From: Promicromonospora thailandica
GTDB taxonomy: Bacteria; Actinomycetota; Actinomycetes; Actinomycetales; Cellulomonadaceae
Direction of reading: 5' to 3'
NCBI RefSeq assembly: GCF_024171955.1
Contig: NZ_JAMTCS010000007.1
Coordinates: forward strand, 248,001-312,000
DNA length: 64,000 nucleotides
Shown: in pieces, positions 50,202 to 59,296 of the stretch
Numbering within the stretch: the stretch's first letter is position 1
Layout: every line of letters starts with the position of its first letter
Notes under the pieces: generated by a model
The model's input: the letters and a program-made list of their open reading frames with translations, nothing else
Database searches by the model: none
Told to the model about the DNA's origin: nothing
Translations under genes and position numbers: made by a program

Positions 50202-51605
50202 ATGACCGTGTTTCGAGGACGCGGTGTCGCAGGGCAAGGAAGCCTTGCGTCCGGGTCGAGAGCCCGCATGCGCGCGGGCAGTTCGGGAGGGCTGAGCCGG
50301 CGCGACGTGCTCAAGGCGGCCCTCGTCGGTGCCGGTGGCGTGGCGCTGGGCGGTGCCCTCGCCGGGTGCGCGACACCCAGCGCAGCGGGCGCCGGACGCA
50401 CGTCCGTCATGATCTGGGACCTCTTCTCCGGGGGTGACGGTGCGCTGATGCAGGAGATGGTGGGCACAGTGGCCGCGGCGAACCCGGACATCGCCGTGCA
50501 GTCGACCACCCTGGCGTGGGGACCGCCGTACTACACGAAGCTCGCGATGGCGTCGTCCGGCGGACGCCCGCCCGAGGCCGCCGTCATGCACATGTCCCGG
50601 CTCGCCGGGTACGCGCCGGGCGGGCTGCTGGAGCCGTTCGACCTCGACGCCCTCGCCGACCTCGGCATCACCGAGGCAGACTTCGCCCCGGCGGTCTGGC
50701 AGAAGGCCCAGTACGACGGTCAGCTCTACGCCCTGCCGCTGGACACGCACCCGTACATCGCCTTCCACAACCCCACGATCGTCCAGGACGCCGGCCTGGC
50801 CGGACCGGACGGGAAGCTCGACCTGGACGCCGTCTCCGGCACCGACGGCTTCCTGGCCGCCGGCCGGGCCATGGCAGAGGTCACCGGTGAGACCGGCGTC
50901 GGCTGGGGCTACCAGCGAGACCCTGCCGGCTGCTGGCGCATGTTCTGGGGTCTCTACTCGCAGAACGGCGGCGAGTACGAGCTGACGCCGGGCCGCCCCG
51001 CCGCCCTCGACGAGGAGGCCGCGGCCGAGGTGTTCGAGTTCCTCCAGGAGATGATCGACGGCACGGTGGCCGCCAGGAACCAGGACGGGAACGCCGCAGC
51101 CGCGCGCTTCATGTCGAACCGCACCGGGCTCATGTTCGCGGGCGAGTGGGACCTGCCGATGTTCCGGGACGCCAACCCCGACGTCGGCGCCACGCAGTTC
51201 CCCGCGGTCTTCGACACCCCTGCCAACTACGCCGACTCCCACGCGTTCGTGCTCCCCAAGCAGGGCAGCCCGGACCCGGCGGCGCGCGAGGCGACCTACC
51301 GGGTGCTGGCCGGGCTGCTCAAGCAGGGCCTGACCTGGGCGTCGGCCGGACACATCCCGGCGTACCAGCCCATCGTGCAGGAGCCCGAGTACCAGGAGCT
51401 CACGCCGCAGCGCGACTACGCACCGGCCGCCGAGGTCGCGGTCTTCGACCCCGACGCCTGGTTCACCGGCGGCGGCAGCGACTTCCAGACCCGCATGGCC
51501 GACGCCATGACGGACACCCTCGCGGGCAAGGCCCCCGGCCGCACGGCCGTGACCCGGATGCTCGCCGAGATGGACCGCTTCCTCGCCCTGCCCAACCCCG
51601 CCTGA
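50202..51605 (+). CDS. Sugar-binding Tat lipoprotein of the second importer
   Basis: A 467-residue solute-binding protein. A twin-arginine motif (SRRDVLK, about 32-38) precedes a hydrophobic core and a lipobox ending at Cys56 (LAGC), so it is Tat-exported and lipidated. The mature part is a family-1 binding protein (RTSVMIWDLFSGGDGALMQE). The ATG at 50202 follows GGAGG at 6 bases. It heads an importer operon adjacent to LacI operators. The ligand is presumably the GH2 substrate. Confidence 0.92.
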   Translation: MTVFRGRGVAGQGSLASGSRARMRAGSSGGLSRRDVLKAALVGAGGVALGGALAGCATPSAAGAGRTSVMIWDLFSGGDGALMQEMVGTVAAANPDIAVQSTTLAWGPPYYTKLAMASSGGRPPEAAVMHMSRLAGYAPGGLLEPFDLDALADLGITEADFAPAVWQKAQYDGQLYALPLDTHPYIAFHNPTIVQDAGLAGPDGKLDLDAVSGTDGFLAAGRAMAEVTGETGVGWGYQRDPAGCWRMFWGLYSQNGGEYELTPGRPAALDEEAAAEVFEFLQEMIDGTVAARNQDGNAAAARFMSNRTGLMFAGEWDLPMFRDANPDVGATQFPAVFDTPANYADSHAFVLPKQGSPDPAAREATYRVLAGLLKQGLTWASAGHIPAYQPIVQEPEYQELTPQRDYAPAAEVAVFDPDAWFTGGGSDFQTRMADAMTDTLAGKAPGRTAVTRMLAEMDRFLALPNPA

Positions 51606-51619
51606 TCGAGAGGACGACG

Positions 51620-52588
51620 ATGACTGTCTCGAACGCCGACGTCACCACCGTCCCCGGTGGGGCGACGTCCCGCCGGCGGACACCTGCGGCCTCGCCCGGC
51701 ACGGGCACCCGCACCTCCGGCACGTCCCTGCGCGCGCAGGACCGGTCCGGCTACCTGTTCGTGGCGCCGTTCGCGGTCGCCACCGGACTCTTCCTCGTGG
51801 TCCCGACCCTCTACGGCCTCTGGATGAGCTTCACGAACCAGAGCCTGACCGGTGCGGGCAGCGAGTTCATCGGGTTCGACAACTACGTGGAGGCCTTCCG
51901 CGACCCCCAGGTGTGGGAGACGCTGTGGCACACGGTGTGGTTCACCGTCCTCAGCACCGTCCCCCTCGTGCTGGTCGCGCTGATCATGGCCCTGCTCGTG
52001 CACACGGGCCTGCCCGGGCAGTGGGTCTGGCGCATGTCGTTCTTCGCGCCGTACCTGCTGACCAGTGCCGTCGTCTGGCACCTCAGCAACTGGATGTTCC
52101 AGCCGGACATCGGCCTGCTGGACGCGTGGGTCGCCGCCATCGGGCTCGAACCCATCGGCTGGCTCACGGACGAGAACGTGGCGATGTTCTCGATCGCCGG
52201 CGTCACCGTGTGGTGGACGGTCGGCTTCAACTTCCTGCTCTACCTGGCCGCGCTGCAGGGGATACCGCAGCAGCAGTACGAGGCGGCGACCATCGACGGC
52301 GCGGGCGGCTGGCGGCGCCTGTTCTCCATCACGCTGCCGCAGCTGCGCACTATCACCGGCGTCATCCTGGTGCTCCAGCTCCTGGCCTCGCTCAAGGTGT
52401 TCGACCAGATCTACATGCTCACGGCCGGCGGCCCGAACGGCAGCACGCGGCCGATCCTGGAGTACATCTACGACACGGGCTTCACGAACTACCGCCTCGG
52501 CTACGCGTCGGCGATCTCGTACGTGTTCTTCGCCCTGATCCTCGTGTTCACGCTGGTGCGCCTGCTGCCGGCCCGGAAGGAGGCCTGA
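51620..52588 (+). CDS. Sugar ABC transporter permease, MalF-type (second importer)
   Basis: A 322-residue inner-membrane protein. A disordered Thr/Arg-rich N-terminus (about 1-42) precedes six membrane segments. The EAA element YEAATIDGAGGWRRLFSITL is present. A purine-rich AGAGGA site lies upstream of the ATG. It is followed 1 base later by the MalG-type gene. Confidence 0.92.
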   Translation: MTVSNADVTTVPGGATSRRRTPAASPGTGTRTSGTSLRAQDRSGYLFVAPFAVATGLFLVVPTLYGLWMSFTNQSLTGAGSEFIGFDNYVEAFRDPQVWETLWHTVWFTVLSTVPLVLVALIMALLVHTGLPGQWVWRMSFFAPYLLTSAVVWHLSNWMFQPDIGLLDAWVAAIGLEPIGWLTDENVAMFSIAGVTVWWTVGFNFLLYLAALQGIPQQQYEAATIDGAGGWRRLFSITLPQLRTITGVILVLQLLASLKVFDQIYMLTAGGPNGSTRPILEYIYDTGFTNYRLGYASAISYVFFALILVFTLVRLLPARKEA

Positions 52589-52589
52589 C

Positions 52590-53501
52590 ATGGCCGTCGC
52601 CGACATCGCCGCCGTCCGCCGGACGAAGGCCCTGCAGGAGCGTGCCGAGAACCGCACGCTCACCAGGCTCACGATCGGACCGTCGCCGTGGGCCCGGGCG
52701 GGTGCGCTGATCGCGCTCGCCGTGATCGCCGTCGCGTGGCTCGTGCCGATCGTCTGGGGTGCGATCACGAGCTTCAAGCACGAGTCGGAGGCGGCGCTGC
52801 CCGCCCAGCTGATGCCCGCGACGGGCTGGACGGTCGAGGCCTACCAGAAGGTGCTCGGCGCCAGCGACCTCCCGTTGTGGATGTGGAACAGCCTGGTGGT
52901 CGCCGTGCTGGTCACGGCGCTGACCGTGCTCATCTCCGCGATGGCGGCGTTCGCGTTCTCGCAGACGCTGTTCCGGGGCCGCGCCTTCATGCAGTGGCTG
53001 ACCCTCGCCGCGATCATGATGCCGGGCCAGATCCTCATCGTCCCGCTGTTCCGCGAGATGCAGCTCCTCGGGCTCGTCGACACGTTCGCCGGCATCGTGC
53101 TCCCGCAGGTGGTGGCGCCCGTCATGGTGTTCATCCTCAAGCGCTTCTTCGACGCGATCCCCAGCGAGCTGCTCGACGCGGCCCGCATCGACGGCGCCGG
53201 GCCGTGGCGCCTGTTCTGGACCATCGTGCTGCCGCTGTCGCGGTCGATCCTCGTCGCCGTCGCGATCTTCGTGTTCATCGGTGCGTGGAACAACTTCCTC
53301 TGGCCGTTCATCATCACGACGGACCCGCAGTTCATGACGCTGCCGGTGGGCCTGTCCACCGTGAAGGACGCCTACGGCGTGCAGTACGCCCAGAACATGG
53401 CCTCGGCCATGATCGCGGCCCTGCCGCTGCTCGTCGTGTTCATGCTGTTCCAGCGGCGCATCGTGCAGGGTGTCGCGACGACAGGCATGGGTGGGCAGTA
53501 G
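52590..53501 (+). CDS. Sugar ABC transporter permease, MalG-type (second importer)
   Basis: A 303-residue inner-membrane subunit with six membrane segments. The EAA-region LDAARIDGAGPWRLFWTIVL and WNNFLWPFIITT are typical. It lies 1 base after the MalF-type stop, translationally coupled. No ATPase gene in this operon either. Downstream, 17 bases away, is the APP1-domain gene, which may be part of the transcript. Confidence 0.92.
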   Translation: MAVADIAAVRRTKALQERAENRTLTRLTIGPSPWARAGALIALAVIAVAWLVPIVWGAITSFKHESEAALPAQLMPATGWTVEAYQKVLGASDLPLWMWNSLVVAVLVTALTVLISAMAAFAFSQTLFRGRAFMQWLTLAAIMMPGQILIVPLFREMQLLGLVDTFAGIVLPQVVAPVMVFILKRFFDAIPSELLDAARIDGAGPWRLFWTIVLPLSRSILVAVAIFVFIGAWNNFLWPFIITTDPQFMTLPVGLSTVKDAYGVQYAQNMASAMIAALPLLVVFMLFQRRIVQGVATTGMGGQ

Positions 53502-53518
53502 TCCGTCAGAATCGAGGG

Positions 53519-54589
53519 ATGGCTACCCCGACCCCGCATCCCTCACAGCGCCCGCACCTCGCCGCGGTGGTGGAGGACCACCTCTACGCCGCGGCGGGGT
53601 GGCTGCTGTCCCGGCTCGGCTGGCGACCTCGGCTGGAGGTCTACACCGGATACGGCACACCCGACCGGGTGCGGGTGCTCGCGCGCGTGCTGCTCGCCCC
53701 CCGCGGGCACACCGGCCCGGAGCGGGACCAGCTGCGCGCCGGGCGGCGCGGCTTCCGGCACTTCCTCACCGTCCCGGCGCCGCACCAGCGCGTCGGCGTC
53801 CGGGTGGGCGAGACGGCGTCGGACGTCGTGAGCGACCGGGCCGGGTACGTCGACGTCGAGCTGCCGACCACCGCGCCGCTGTCCACAGGCACCCATGCGG
53901 TCACCCTGACGTGCCTCGACGTGCCCGAACCGGTGACCGGTGAGGCGACCGTGCTGGTGCTCGGGCAGGACACCCGGTTCGGCGTGGTCAGCGACATGGA
54001 CGACACGACCATGGTCACGGCGGTGCCCCGCCCCCTGCTCGCGGCCTGGAACACGTTCGTGCGGCACTCGAGCGCGCGACGGCCCGTGCCGGGCATGGCC
54101 GACCTCTACCGGACCGTCCGCGAGGCGCACCCGGAGGCCCCGTTCTTCTACCTGTCCACCGGCGCGTGGAACACGGCGGGGACGCTGCGCGCGTTCCTCG
54201 CCCAGCACGGGTACCCGGCCGGCCCGCTGCTGCTCACCGACTGGGGACCCACCCTGACGGGCTGGTTCCGGAGCGGTCCCGCCCACAAGGACGCCAGCCT
54301 CGACCTGCTGATGTCGTGGTTCCCCCACGTGCGCTGGCTGCTCGTGGGCGACGACGGGCAGCACGACCCCGACATCTACGACCGGGCCGCACGCCGCAGC
54401 CCGGGCCGGGTGCGGGCCGTCGCCATCCGGGAGCTGACCGGCGGGCAGCAGGTGCTCGCCGGGAACGCGCCGGGCAACGGCGCCTCGGCCGAGGGCGAGG
54501 CGCCGGTGCCCACCGTCACCGGACGCGACGGCACCGAGCTCGCCCGCCGGCTCGCGGAGGTGCCGGGCGTGCTCCGGGCCGCCGGGTAG
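53519..54589 (+). CDS. APP1-family phosphatase (DUF2183)
   Basis: A 356-residue protein. A beta-rich N-terminal part (about 35-150) precedes the catalytic APP1 domain with the HAD-like DMDDT motif (nucleophile Asp159 and Asp161) in GVVSDMDDTTM. Later come FYLSTGAWNTAGTL, GPAHKDASLDLLMSWFP and the acidic GDDGQHDPDIY. The family contains phosphatidate phosphatase App1; bacterial substrates are unclear. The ATG at 53519 follows GAGGG weakly. It lies 17 bases after the importer and is probably co-transcribed. Confidence 0.88.
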   Translation: MATPTPHPSQRPHLAAVVEDHLYAAAGWLLSRLGWRPRLEVYTGYGTPDRVRVLARVLLAPRGHTGPERDQLRAGRRGFRHFLTVPAPHQRVGVRVGETASDVVSDRAGYVDVELPTTAPLSTGTHAVTLTCLDVPEPVTGEATVLVLGQDTRFGVVSDMDDTTMVTAVPRPLLAAWNTFVRHSSARRPVPGMADLYRTVREAHPEAPFFYLSTGAWNTAGTLRAFLAQHGYPAGPLLLTDWGPTLTGWFRSGPAHKDASLDLLMSWFPHVRWLLVGDDGQHDPDIYDRAARRSPGRVRAVAIRELTGGQQVLAGNAPGNGASAEGEAPVPTVTGRDGTELARRLAEVPGVLRAAG

Positions 54590-54604
54590 GACCCGAGGAG
54601 GTGA

Positions 54605-55858
54605 CTAGGCGGTGACCAGGTAGTCGTCGGCGTCGTCGTCCCAGGCCAGCGCTACCGCGCCGGCCGCCTCCGCGGCCTTGGCGAACTGCAGGAAGCCCCG
54701 GAAGCCGAGGGCCTTCTCCGAGAAGTCGGGACGGCGCTTGCGCACCGCGTTCTTGAGGCCGGACAGGGCGGCGGAGCCGTTCGCCTCCTGCACCACGGAG
54801 CGCAGCAGCGCGAACGCGGCGTCGGTGTCGCCCTGCTCCGGCAGGGACACCTCCGGGTCGCCCGCCGACGGGCCCGCGGCGAGCTCGACGAACCCGCGGT
54901 CCGCGAGGAACCGCAGGAACTCGCCGAACGTACGGAAGCCGTAGTCGGACTCGCTGAAGGTCGGGTCCTTGCGCAGCAGGGTGCGCTTGAGCGCGGACGC
55001 CGTCACGGCGCCGCTCGTGGACGACTGCAGGTCGGCGAGGGTCTGGGCGACGCGTACCTCCATGGGTACGTCGTCCGACACGGCGTCGTCCTGGTCGGCG
55101 ACGTCCGCCTCGGTCTCGGCCTCCGTCTCGGGCATGACGTCGGCCGGGGCCGGGGCGGGCTCCGCCTTGCGGCGTCGGCGGGTGGCGGGCTTCGGCTCGG
55201 CGGCGGCCCCTGCCTCGACGGTCGCCTCGACCGTCTCGGCGGCAGCCTCCGCCACCGCCTCGGCGACGGCCTCGGCGGCCTTGGTGCGCCGCGACGTGGC
55301 GGGCGCCTTCTGCGTCGTACCGGCCTTGCGGGTGCGGGAGCCGCGCTTCGGGGCCGGCGCACCCTGGTCCTCCTCGGGCACCTCGACGCCTTCGAGGCGG
55401 TCGTAGAAGAGGAACTCGTCGCACGCGGCGGGCAGCAGGCGCGACGTCGACTTCTCGACACCCACACCGATCACGCGCTTGTTGAGCTCGCGCAGCTTGT
55501 GGACGAGCGGGGAGAAGTCGCTGTCCCCCGTGCACATGACGAACGTGGAGATGTAGTCGCGCTCGAAGGCCATCTCGATGGCGTCGACCACCATCTTGAT
55601 GTCGGCGGCGTTCTTGCGGGAGGCACCCATCCGCTGCGTCATCTCGATGAGCTCGACCTGGTGCCGTGTCAGCATGCGGCGGTCCTCGTCGAAGTACGAC
55701 CAGTCCGCGTAGGCCCGGCGTGCCACGACGCGTCCGCGGACGGCGAGCGCGTCGGCGATCGGGCCGAAGTCGAACTGCATGCCCCCCAGGTGCTCCCGGG
55801 CGCCGAGCGCCAGGTTCTCGTAGTCGATGAAGACTGCCAGGCGTTCCTCGAGGTCCAT
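54605..55858 (-). CDS. NYN-domain RNase-like protein with two LOTUS/OST-HTH domains
   Basis: A 417-residue protein. The N-terminal NYN (PIN-like) domain (about 7-155) has the acidic pocket: Asp12 in VFIDYEN, Asp86 and Asp92 in NAADIKMVVDA, and Asp112/Asp114 in CTGDSDF. A charged Ala/Glu/Lys/Arg-rich disordered linker (about 160-265) leads to two repeated C-terminal modules (about 267-331 and 344-417: LKRTLLRKDPTFSESDYGFR and LKNAVRKRRPDFSEKALGFR). These match LOTUS/OST-HTH, an RNA-binding winged helix. The start is the ATG at 55858. Likely an RNA-binding nuclease or decoy; targets unknown. It is convergent with the APP1 gene. Confidence 0.9.
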   Translation of the reverse strand: MDLEERLAVFIDYENLALGAREHLGGMQFDFGPIADALAVRGRVVARRAYADWSYFDEDRRMLTRHQVELIEMTQRMGASRKNAADIKMVVDAIEMAFERDYISTFVMCTGDSDFSPLVHKLRELNKRVIGVGVEKSTSRLLPAACDEFLFYDRLEGVEVPEEDQGAPAPKRGSRTRKAGTTQKAPATSRRTKAAEAVAEAVAEAAAETVEATVEAGAAAEPKPATRRRRKAEPAPAPADVMPETEAETEADVADQDDAVSDDVPMEVRVAQTLADLQSSTSGAVTASALKRTLLRKDPTFSESDYGFRTFGEFLRFLADRGFVELAAGPSAGDPEVSLPEQGDTDAAFALLRSVVQEANGSAALSGLKNAVRKRRPDFSEKALGFRGFLQFAKAAEAAGAVALAWDDDADDYLVTA

Positions 55859-56018
55859 GCCTGCCACTCTATGGGGTTTCCCTGCCCGGGCTGGTCGAGC
55901 GGCACGCGTGGGCTGCCCGAGGTGACGCTCCGCATACCGAAAACCCGAGCGGGTGAAACGTTCTCCCCCCACCCCGTTTCGCCCGGCCGGGAACGGGTCC
56001 GCTCCCTAGGATCAGGGC

Positions 56019-56627
56019 ATGGCCGAGGCGACCGCGGGGCACGAGGACCCCATCTCGAGCCGCAGCCGGATCATCGCGGCCGCGGCGCGGCTGACGTGTG
56101 CCGACGGGTGGTCCAGGGTGACGATGGCCCGTCTCGCGGCCGAGGCGGGGGTCAGCCGGCAGACCGTCTACAACGCCGTGGGCAGCCGGGAGGACCTGGC
56201 CGAGGCGATGGTGCTGTCGGAGTGCGCCGGTTTCGTCTTCCAGATCGCCGAGGCCTTCGACGAGCACCCCGGTGACCTGCTGTCCGCGATCCGCGCCGCA
56301 GTGGAGCGGACCCTCGTGCTCGCGCGGGGCAACGAGCTGCTGCGGGCCGTGGTGTCCGCGACGCACGGCGCCGACACCGAGCTGCTCCCGCTGCTCACGA
56401 CCCACTCGGAGGCGCTGCTCGGCACCGTGAAGGTGGTGGTGCAGGACCGTGTGGACCGGTACGAGATCGACCTGGAGCCGGAGCGCATCACGGCGGTCAT
56501 CGACCTGGTGGTGCGGGCCGTGCTGAGCCACGCCATGCAGCCCTCGGCCACGCCGGGCGAGACGGCGGGCGAGATCACCTGGATCGTGGCGCGGCTGCTG
56601 CGCAGCCCGGTCCGCTCCGACGCCTGA
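56019..56627 (+). CDS. TetR-family regulator
   Basis: A 202-residue regulator. The N-terminal HTH shows SRIIAAAARLTCADGWSRVT, then ARLAAEAGVSRQTVYNAVGS, and the C-terminal helical ligand domain follows. It is separated by 47 bases from an LLM-type oxidoreductase gene in the same direction, which it may control. The signal is unknown. Confidence 0.9.
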   Translation: MAEATAGHEDPISSRSRIIAAAARLTCADGWSRVTMARLAAEAGVSRQTVYNAVGSREDLAEAMVLSECAGFVFQIAEAFDEHPGDLLSAIRAAVERTLVLARGNELLRAVVSATHGADTELLPLLTTHSEALLGTVKVVVQDRVDRYEIDLEPERITAVIDLVVRAVLSHAMQPSATPGETAGEITWIVARLLRSPVRSDA

Positions 56628-56674
56628 CGGCCCGCTGCGCTTGACGCCGCCCGGCGGCGGAGGAGGATCGACGC

Positions 56675-57547
56675 ATGCGAATCGGTACCCACTTCATGCG
56701 TTTCGACTCGATGGATCCGGCCGGGATGCGTACCGAGCTGGCGGACGCTGCCCGGTACGCCGACGAGGGCGGCGTCTCGTGGATCTCCGTGATGGACCAC
56801 TACTTCCAGATGGTGCACCAGGGCTTCCCGGCGTCGGACCCCATGCTGGAGGCGTACACGACCCTGGGCTATCTGGCCGGCGTGACCGAGAAGGTGCAGC
56901 TGGGTTCCCTGGTCACGGGCGTGACCTACCGCTACCCGGGGCTGCTGGCGAAGATCGTCGCCTCGCTCGACGTGGTCTCGGGCGGCCGGGCCACCTACGG
57001 CATCGGAGCCGCCTGGTACGACCGGGAGCACGCGGCGCTCGGGGTGCCCTTCCCGGAGCTCCGGGACCGCTTCGAGATGCTGGAGGAGACGGTCCGGATC
57101 GCGCGGCAGATGTACGACCCCGACGACAACGGACCCTTCGAGGGCAAGCACTTCCGGTTGGCCGAGACGCTGTGCTCGCCGCAGCCGCTCTCGAAGCCCG
57201 AGATCATGATCGGCGGCTCGGGGGAGAAGCGCACGCTCCGGCTGGTGGCGCAGTACGCGGACGCGTGCAACCTGTTCGCCGAGACGCCGGAGCGTCTGCG
57301 TCACCTGCTCGACGTGCTGCGCCGGCACTGCGACGACGTGGGCCGGGACGTCGCCGACATCCGGATCACGATGCTGCACCGGGGCACACCGATCGGCCCG
57401 GGGGACACCGCCGCCTTCGTCGAGGAGATGCGCGGGTTCGCGGGCAACGGCGTCGACACCGTGATCCTGCGGCCGCCGGCGACGTCGCTCGCCGAGTGGG
57501 TGCGCGACGCCGTGCTGCCGGTGGTGGAGCCGTGCGCCGAGCTGTGA
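56675..57547 (+). CDS. LLM-class F420-dependent oxidoreductase
   Basis: A 290-residue luciferase-like TIM barrel. MRIGTHFMRFDSMDPAGM at the N-terminus, then GSLVTGVTYRYPGLLAKIVA, VSGGRATYGIGAAWYDREH and IMIGGSGEKRTL are typical of F420-dependent reductases or FMN-type relatives. GGAGGA lies 6 bases before the ATG. The substrate is not predictable; the upstream TetR suggests response to a small molecule. It ends 3 bases from the convergent tag gene. Confidence 0.9.
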   Translation: MRIGTHFMRFDSMDPAGMRTELADAARYADEGGVSWISVMDHYFQMVHQGFPASDPMLEAYTTLGYLAGVTEKVQLGSLVTGVTYRYPGLLAKIVASLDVVSGGRATYGIGAAWYDREHAALGVPFPELRDRFEMLEETVRIARQMYDPDDNGPFEGKHFRLAETLCSPQPLSKPEIMIGGSGEKRTLRLVAQYADACNLFAETPERLRHLLDVLRRHCDDVGRDVADIRITMLHRGTPIGPGDTAAFVEEMRGFAGNGVDTVILRPPATSLAEWVRDAVLPVVEPCAEL

Positions 57548-57550
57548 CCG

Positions 57551-58198
57551 TCAGGCCGCCGGTCCGCCGGCGGTGACGTCGAGGGTGCCGCCGGCCGCCG
57601 CGCGGCCCAGTACGACCGGGCAGCCGGCCAGGTGGTCGTCGACGAGGCCGCACGCCTGCATCGCCGCGTAGGCGGTGGTGGGCCCGACGAACCGGAAGCC
57701 CTCCTTCTTGAGCGCCTTGCTCAGGGCCTTCGACTCGTCGGTGGTGGCCGGTACCTCGGCGAACGTGGCCGCGCGCACCCGATCCGCGGGGTCGGGTGCG
57801 AACGACCAGATCAGCTCGTCGAGCGTGCGCCCGGCATCGTGCAGGGCGAGGACGGCCCGCGCGTTGTCGATCGTGGCCTCGATCTTCATGCGGTTGCGGA
57901 TGATGCGGCTGTCCGTGAGCAGCCGCTCGACGTCGTCCGGGCCGAAGCCCGCCACGCGCTCGGGCTCGAAGTCCTCGAAGACCTCCCGGAACGCGGGCCG
58001 CTTGCGCAGCACGGTGATCCAGGAGAGGCCCGACTGGAAACCCTCCAGCGCGAGCCGTTCCAGCAGGGCGGACTCCCCGTGCACGGGCACGCCCCACTCC
58101 GTGTCGTGGTAGGTCTCGTAGAGCGGGTCGCCGTCGCCGAAGCAGCGTGCGGCCACGCCCGGTCGCGGCGTCAGGTCGGTCAGGGGTTCGCTCGTCAC
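57551..58198 (-). CDS. tag: DNA-3-methyladenine glycosylase I
   Basis: A 215-residue repair enzyme that removes 3-methyladenine. The zinc ligands are Cys in AARCFG, His in YETYHDTEWG, and His and Cys in VDDHLAGC. The conserved SGLSWITVLRKRPAFREVF and SRIIRNRMKIEATIDNA are present. The GTG at 58198 gives the usual length; no ATG is available. Complete and probably active. Confidence 0.94.
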   Translation of the reverse strand: MTSEPLTDLTPRPGVAARCFGDGDPLYETYHDTEWGVPVHGESALLERLALEGFQSGLSWITVLRKRPAFREVFEDFEPERVAGFGPDDVERLLTDSRIIRNRMKIEATIDNARAVLALHDAGRTLDELIWSFAPDPADRVRAATFAEVPATTDESKALSKALKKEGFRFVGPTTAYAAMQACGLVDDHLAGCPVVLGRAAAGGTLDVTAGGPAA

Positions 58199-58326
58199 GG
58201 CACCACTCTGACGCACACCACTGACATGCCGCGCCGCCGGACCGTGTGCCTGTGCACGACGTCCGGAAACCGCCACCTGTGGTCACGCTCGGGCCGTTGT
58301 CGTGTCGTGGGCCGGGGCGGCGGCGC

Positions 58327-59178
58327 TCACTCCGCGTCGGGCAGCGCCCCCCGGCGGCGCAGGTACGCCTCGATGCCGTCGAGCAGGATGCCCATGCCGA
58401 AGCCGACCTCGTCGGCGGGCTCGCCCTCGGGCGGCTGCCACGTCGCGAACGACTCGAACAGGTGCGGGTAGGCCGTGGGCTCGGCGTGGCGGACGAGCAT
58501 CGCCTCGAGGTCGGCCCACGGGTTCGCCGCGGCCACCGCGGCGGGGTCGAGCTCCGGCTCCGGCGTGGTGGCCGGCAGCCCGGACTCCCGCAGGACGATC
58601 TGGACGGCCGCACGCCGCGACTCGACCTCCACCCGGGCCTGGCCGAGCACGTGCTGCGCGAGGAGGCCGATGACGGCGAGCTTCTCGTCCGCGGGCAGGT
58701 CCAGCGTCCGCATGACCTTGAACGCCTGGTCCATCCACCGCACCCGGTTGGGTCCGGGCAGTGCGGAGGACAGCGGCAGCTCCAGCATCCACGGCCGTCG
58801 GACACCGAGCTCGATCTGGGCTCGCGTCCACAGCTCCAGCCCCGCGCGCCAGCCGGCGTCGTCCGGGATCTCCGGCGCCTGCTCCGCCACGGCGTCGACC
58901 ATGAGGAGCAGCAGCTCCTCCTTGTTGGCGACGTGGCGGTAGAGGGCCATGGGCGTGTACCCGAGCGCCTCGGCCACGCGCGCCATCGAGACGGCGGCCA
59001 GGCCCTCGGCGTCGGCCAGGCCCATGGCGGCCCGCACGATGCGCGCGGTGGACAGGGCGGGCTTGGGCCCGCGCCGCCGGGGCGCGGCCGCGCCCCACAG
59101 GCGGCGCACGGCCGCGGGCAGCGGGTCCGCCGCGGTCTCCTCCGGCTCGGGCTGCTCGGGCGTCGTGTCGGTGCTCAT
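58327..59178 (-). CDS. TetR-family regulator (TetR_C type) divergent from an ABC exporter
   Basis: A 283-residue regulator with a disordered acidic N-terminus (about 1-30). The HTH ARIVRAAMGLADAEGLAAVS, then ALGYTPMALYRHVANKEEL, is followed by a C-terminal ligand domain. The ATG at 59178 follows GGAGG at 9 bases. It is divergent from an ABC exporter with 118 bases between, the usual layout for a drug-exporter repressor. Confidence 0.9.
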   Translation of the reverse strand: MSTDTTPEQPEPEETAADPLPAAVRRLWGAAAPRRRGPKPALSTARIVRAAMGLADAEGLAAVSMARVAEALGYTPMALYRHVANKEELLLLMVDAVAEQAPEIPDDAGWRAGLELWTRAQIELGVRRPWMLELPLSSALPGPNRVRWMDQAFKVMRTLDLPADEKLAVIGLLAQHVLGQARVEVESRRAAVQIVLRESGLPATTPEPELDPAAVAAANPWADLEAMLVRHAEPTAYPHLFESFATWQPPEGEPADEVGFGMGILLDGIEAYLRRRGALPDAE

Positions 59179-59222
59179 CGCCCCCATCCTCCCCCGATCT
59201 CGCGTCGCCCGCCGAAACTCTC

Positions 59223-59255
59223 TTGACCCCATACTGTTTACGCCGCACACTATTC
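59223..59255. promoter_or_regulatory. Promoter/operator region of the ABC exporter
   Basis: This AT-rich stretch contains TTGACC and 19 bases later CACTAT. ATACTGTTTACGCCG followed by CACACTATT is a degenerate inverted repeat. It probably holds the exporter promoter and the TetR operator. The spacing of the promoter elements is not ideal. Confidence 0.35.
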
Positions 59256-59296
59256 CGCGTAGGCCATATACAGAAAGTCTCGGAAGGGGACCCCCC

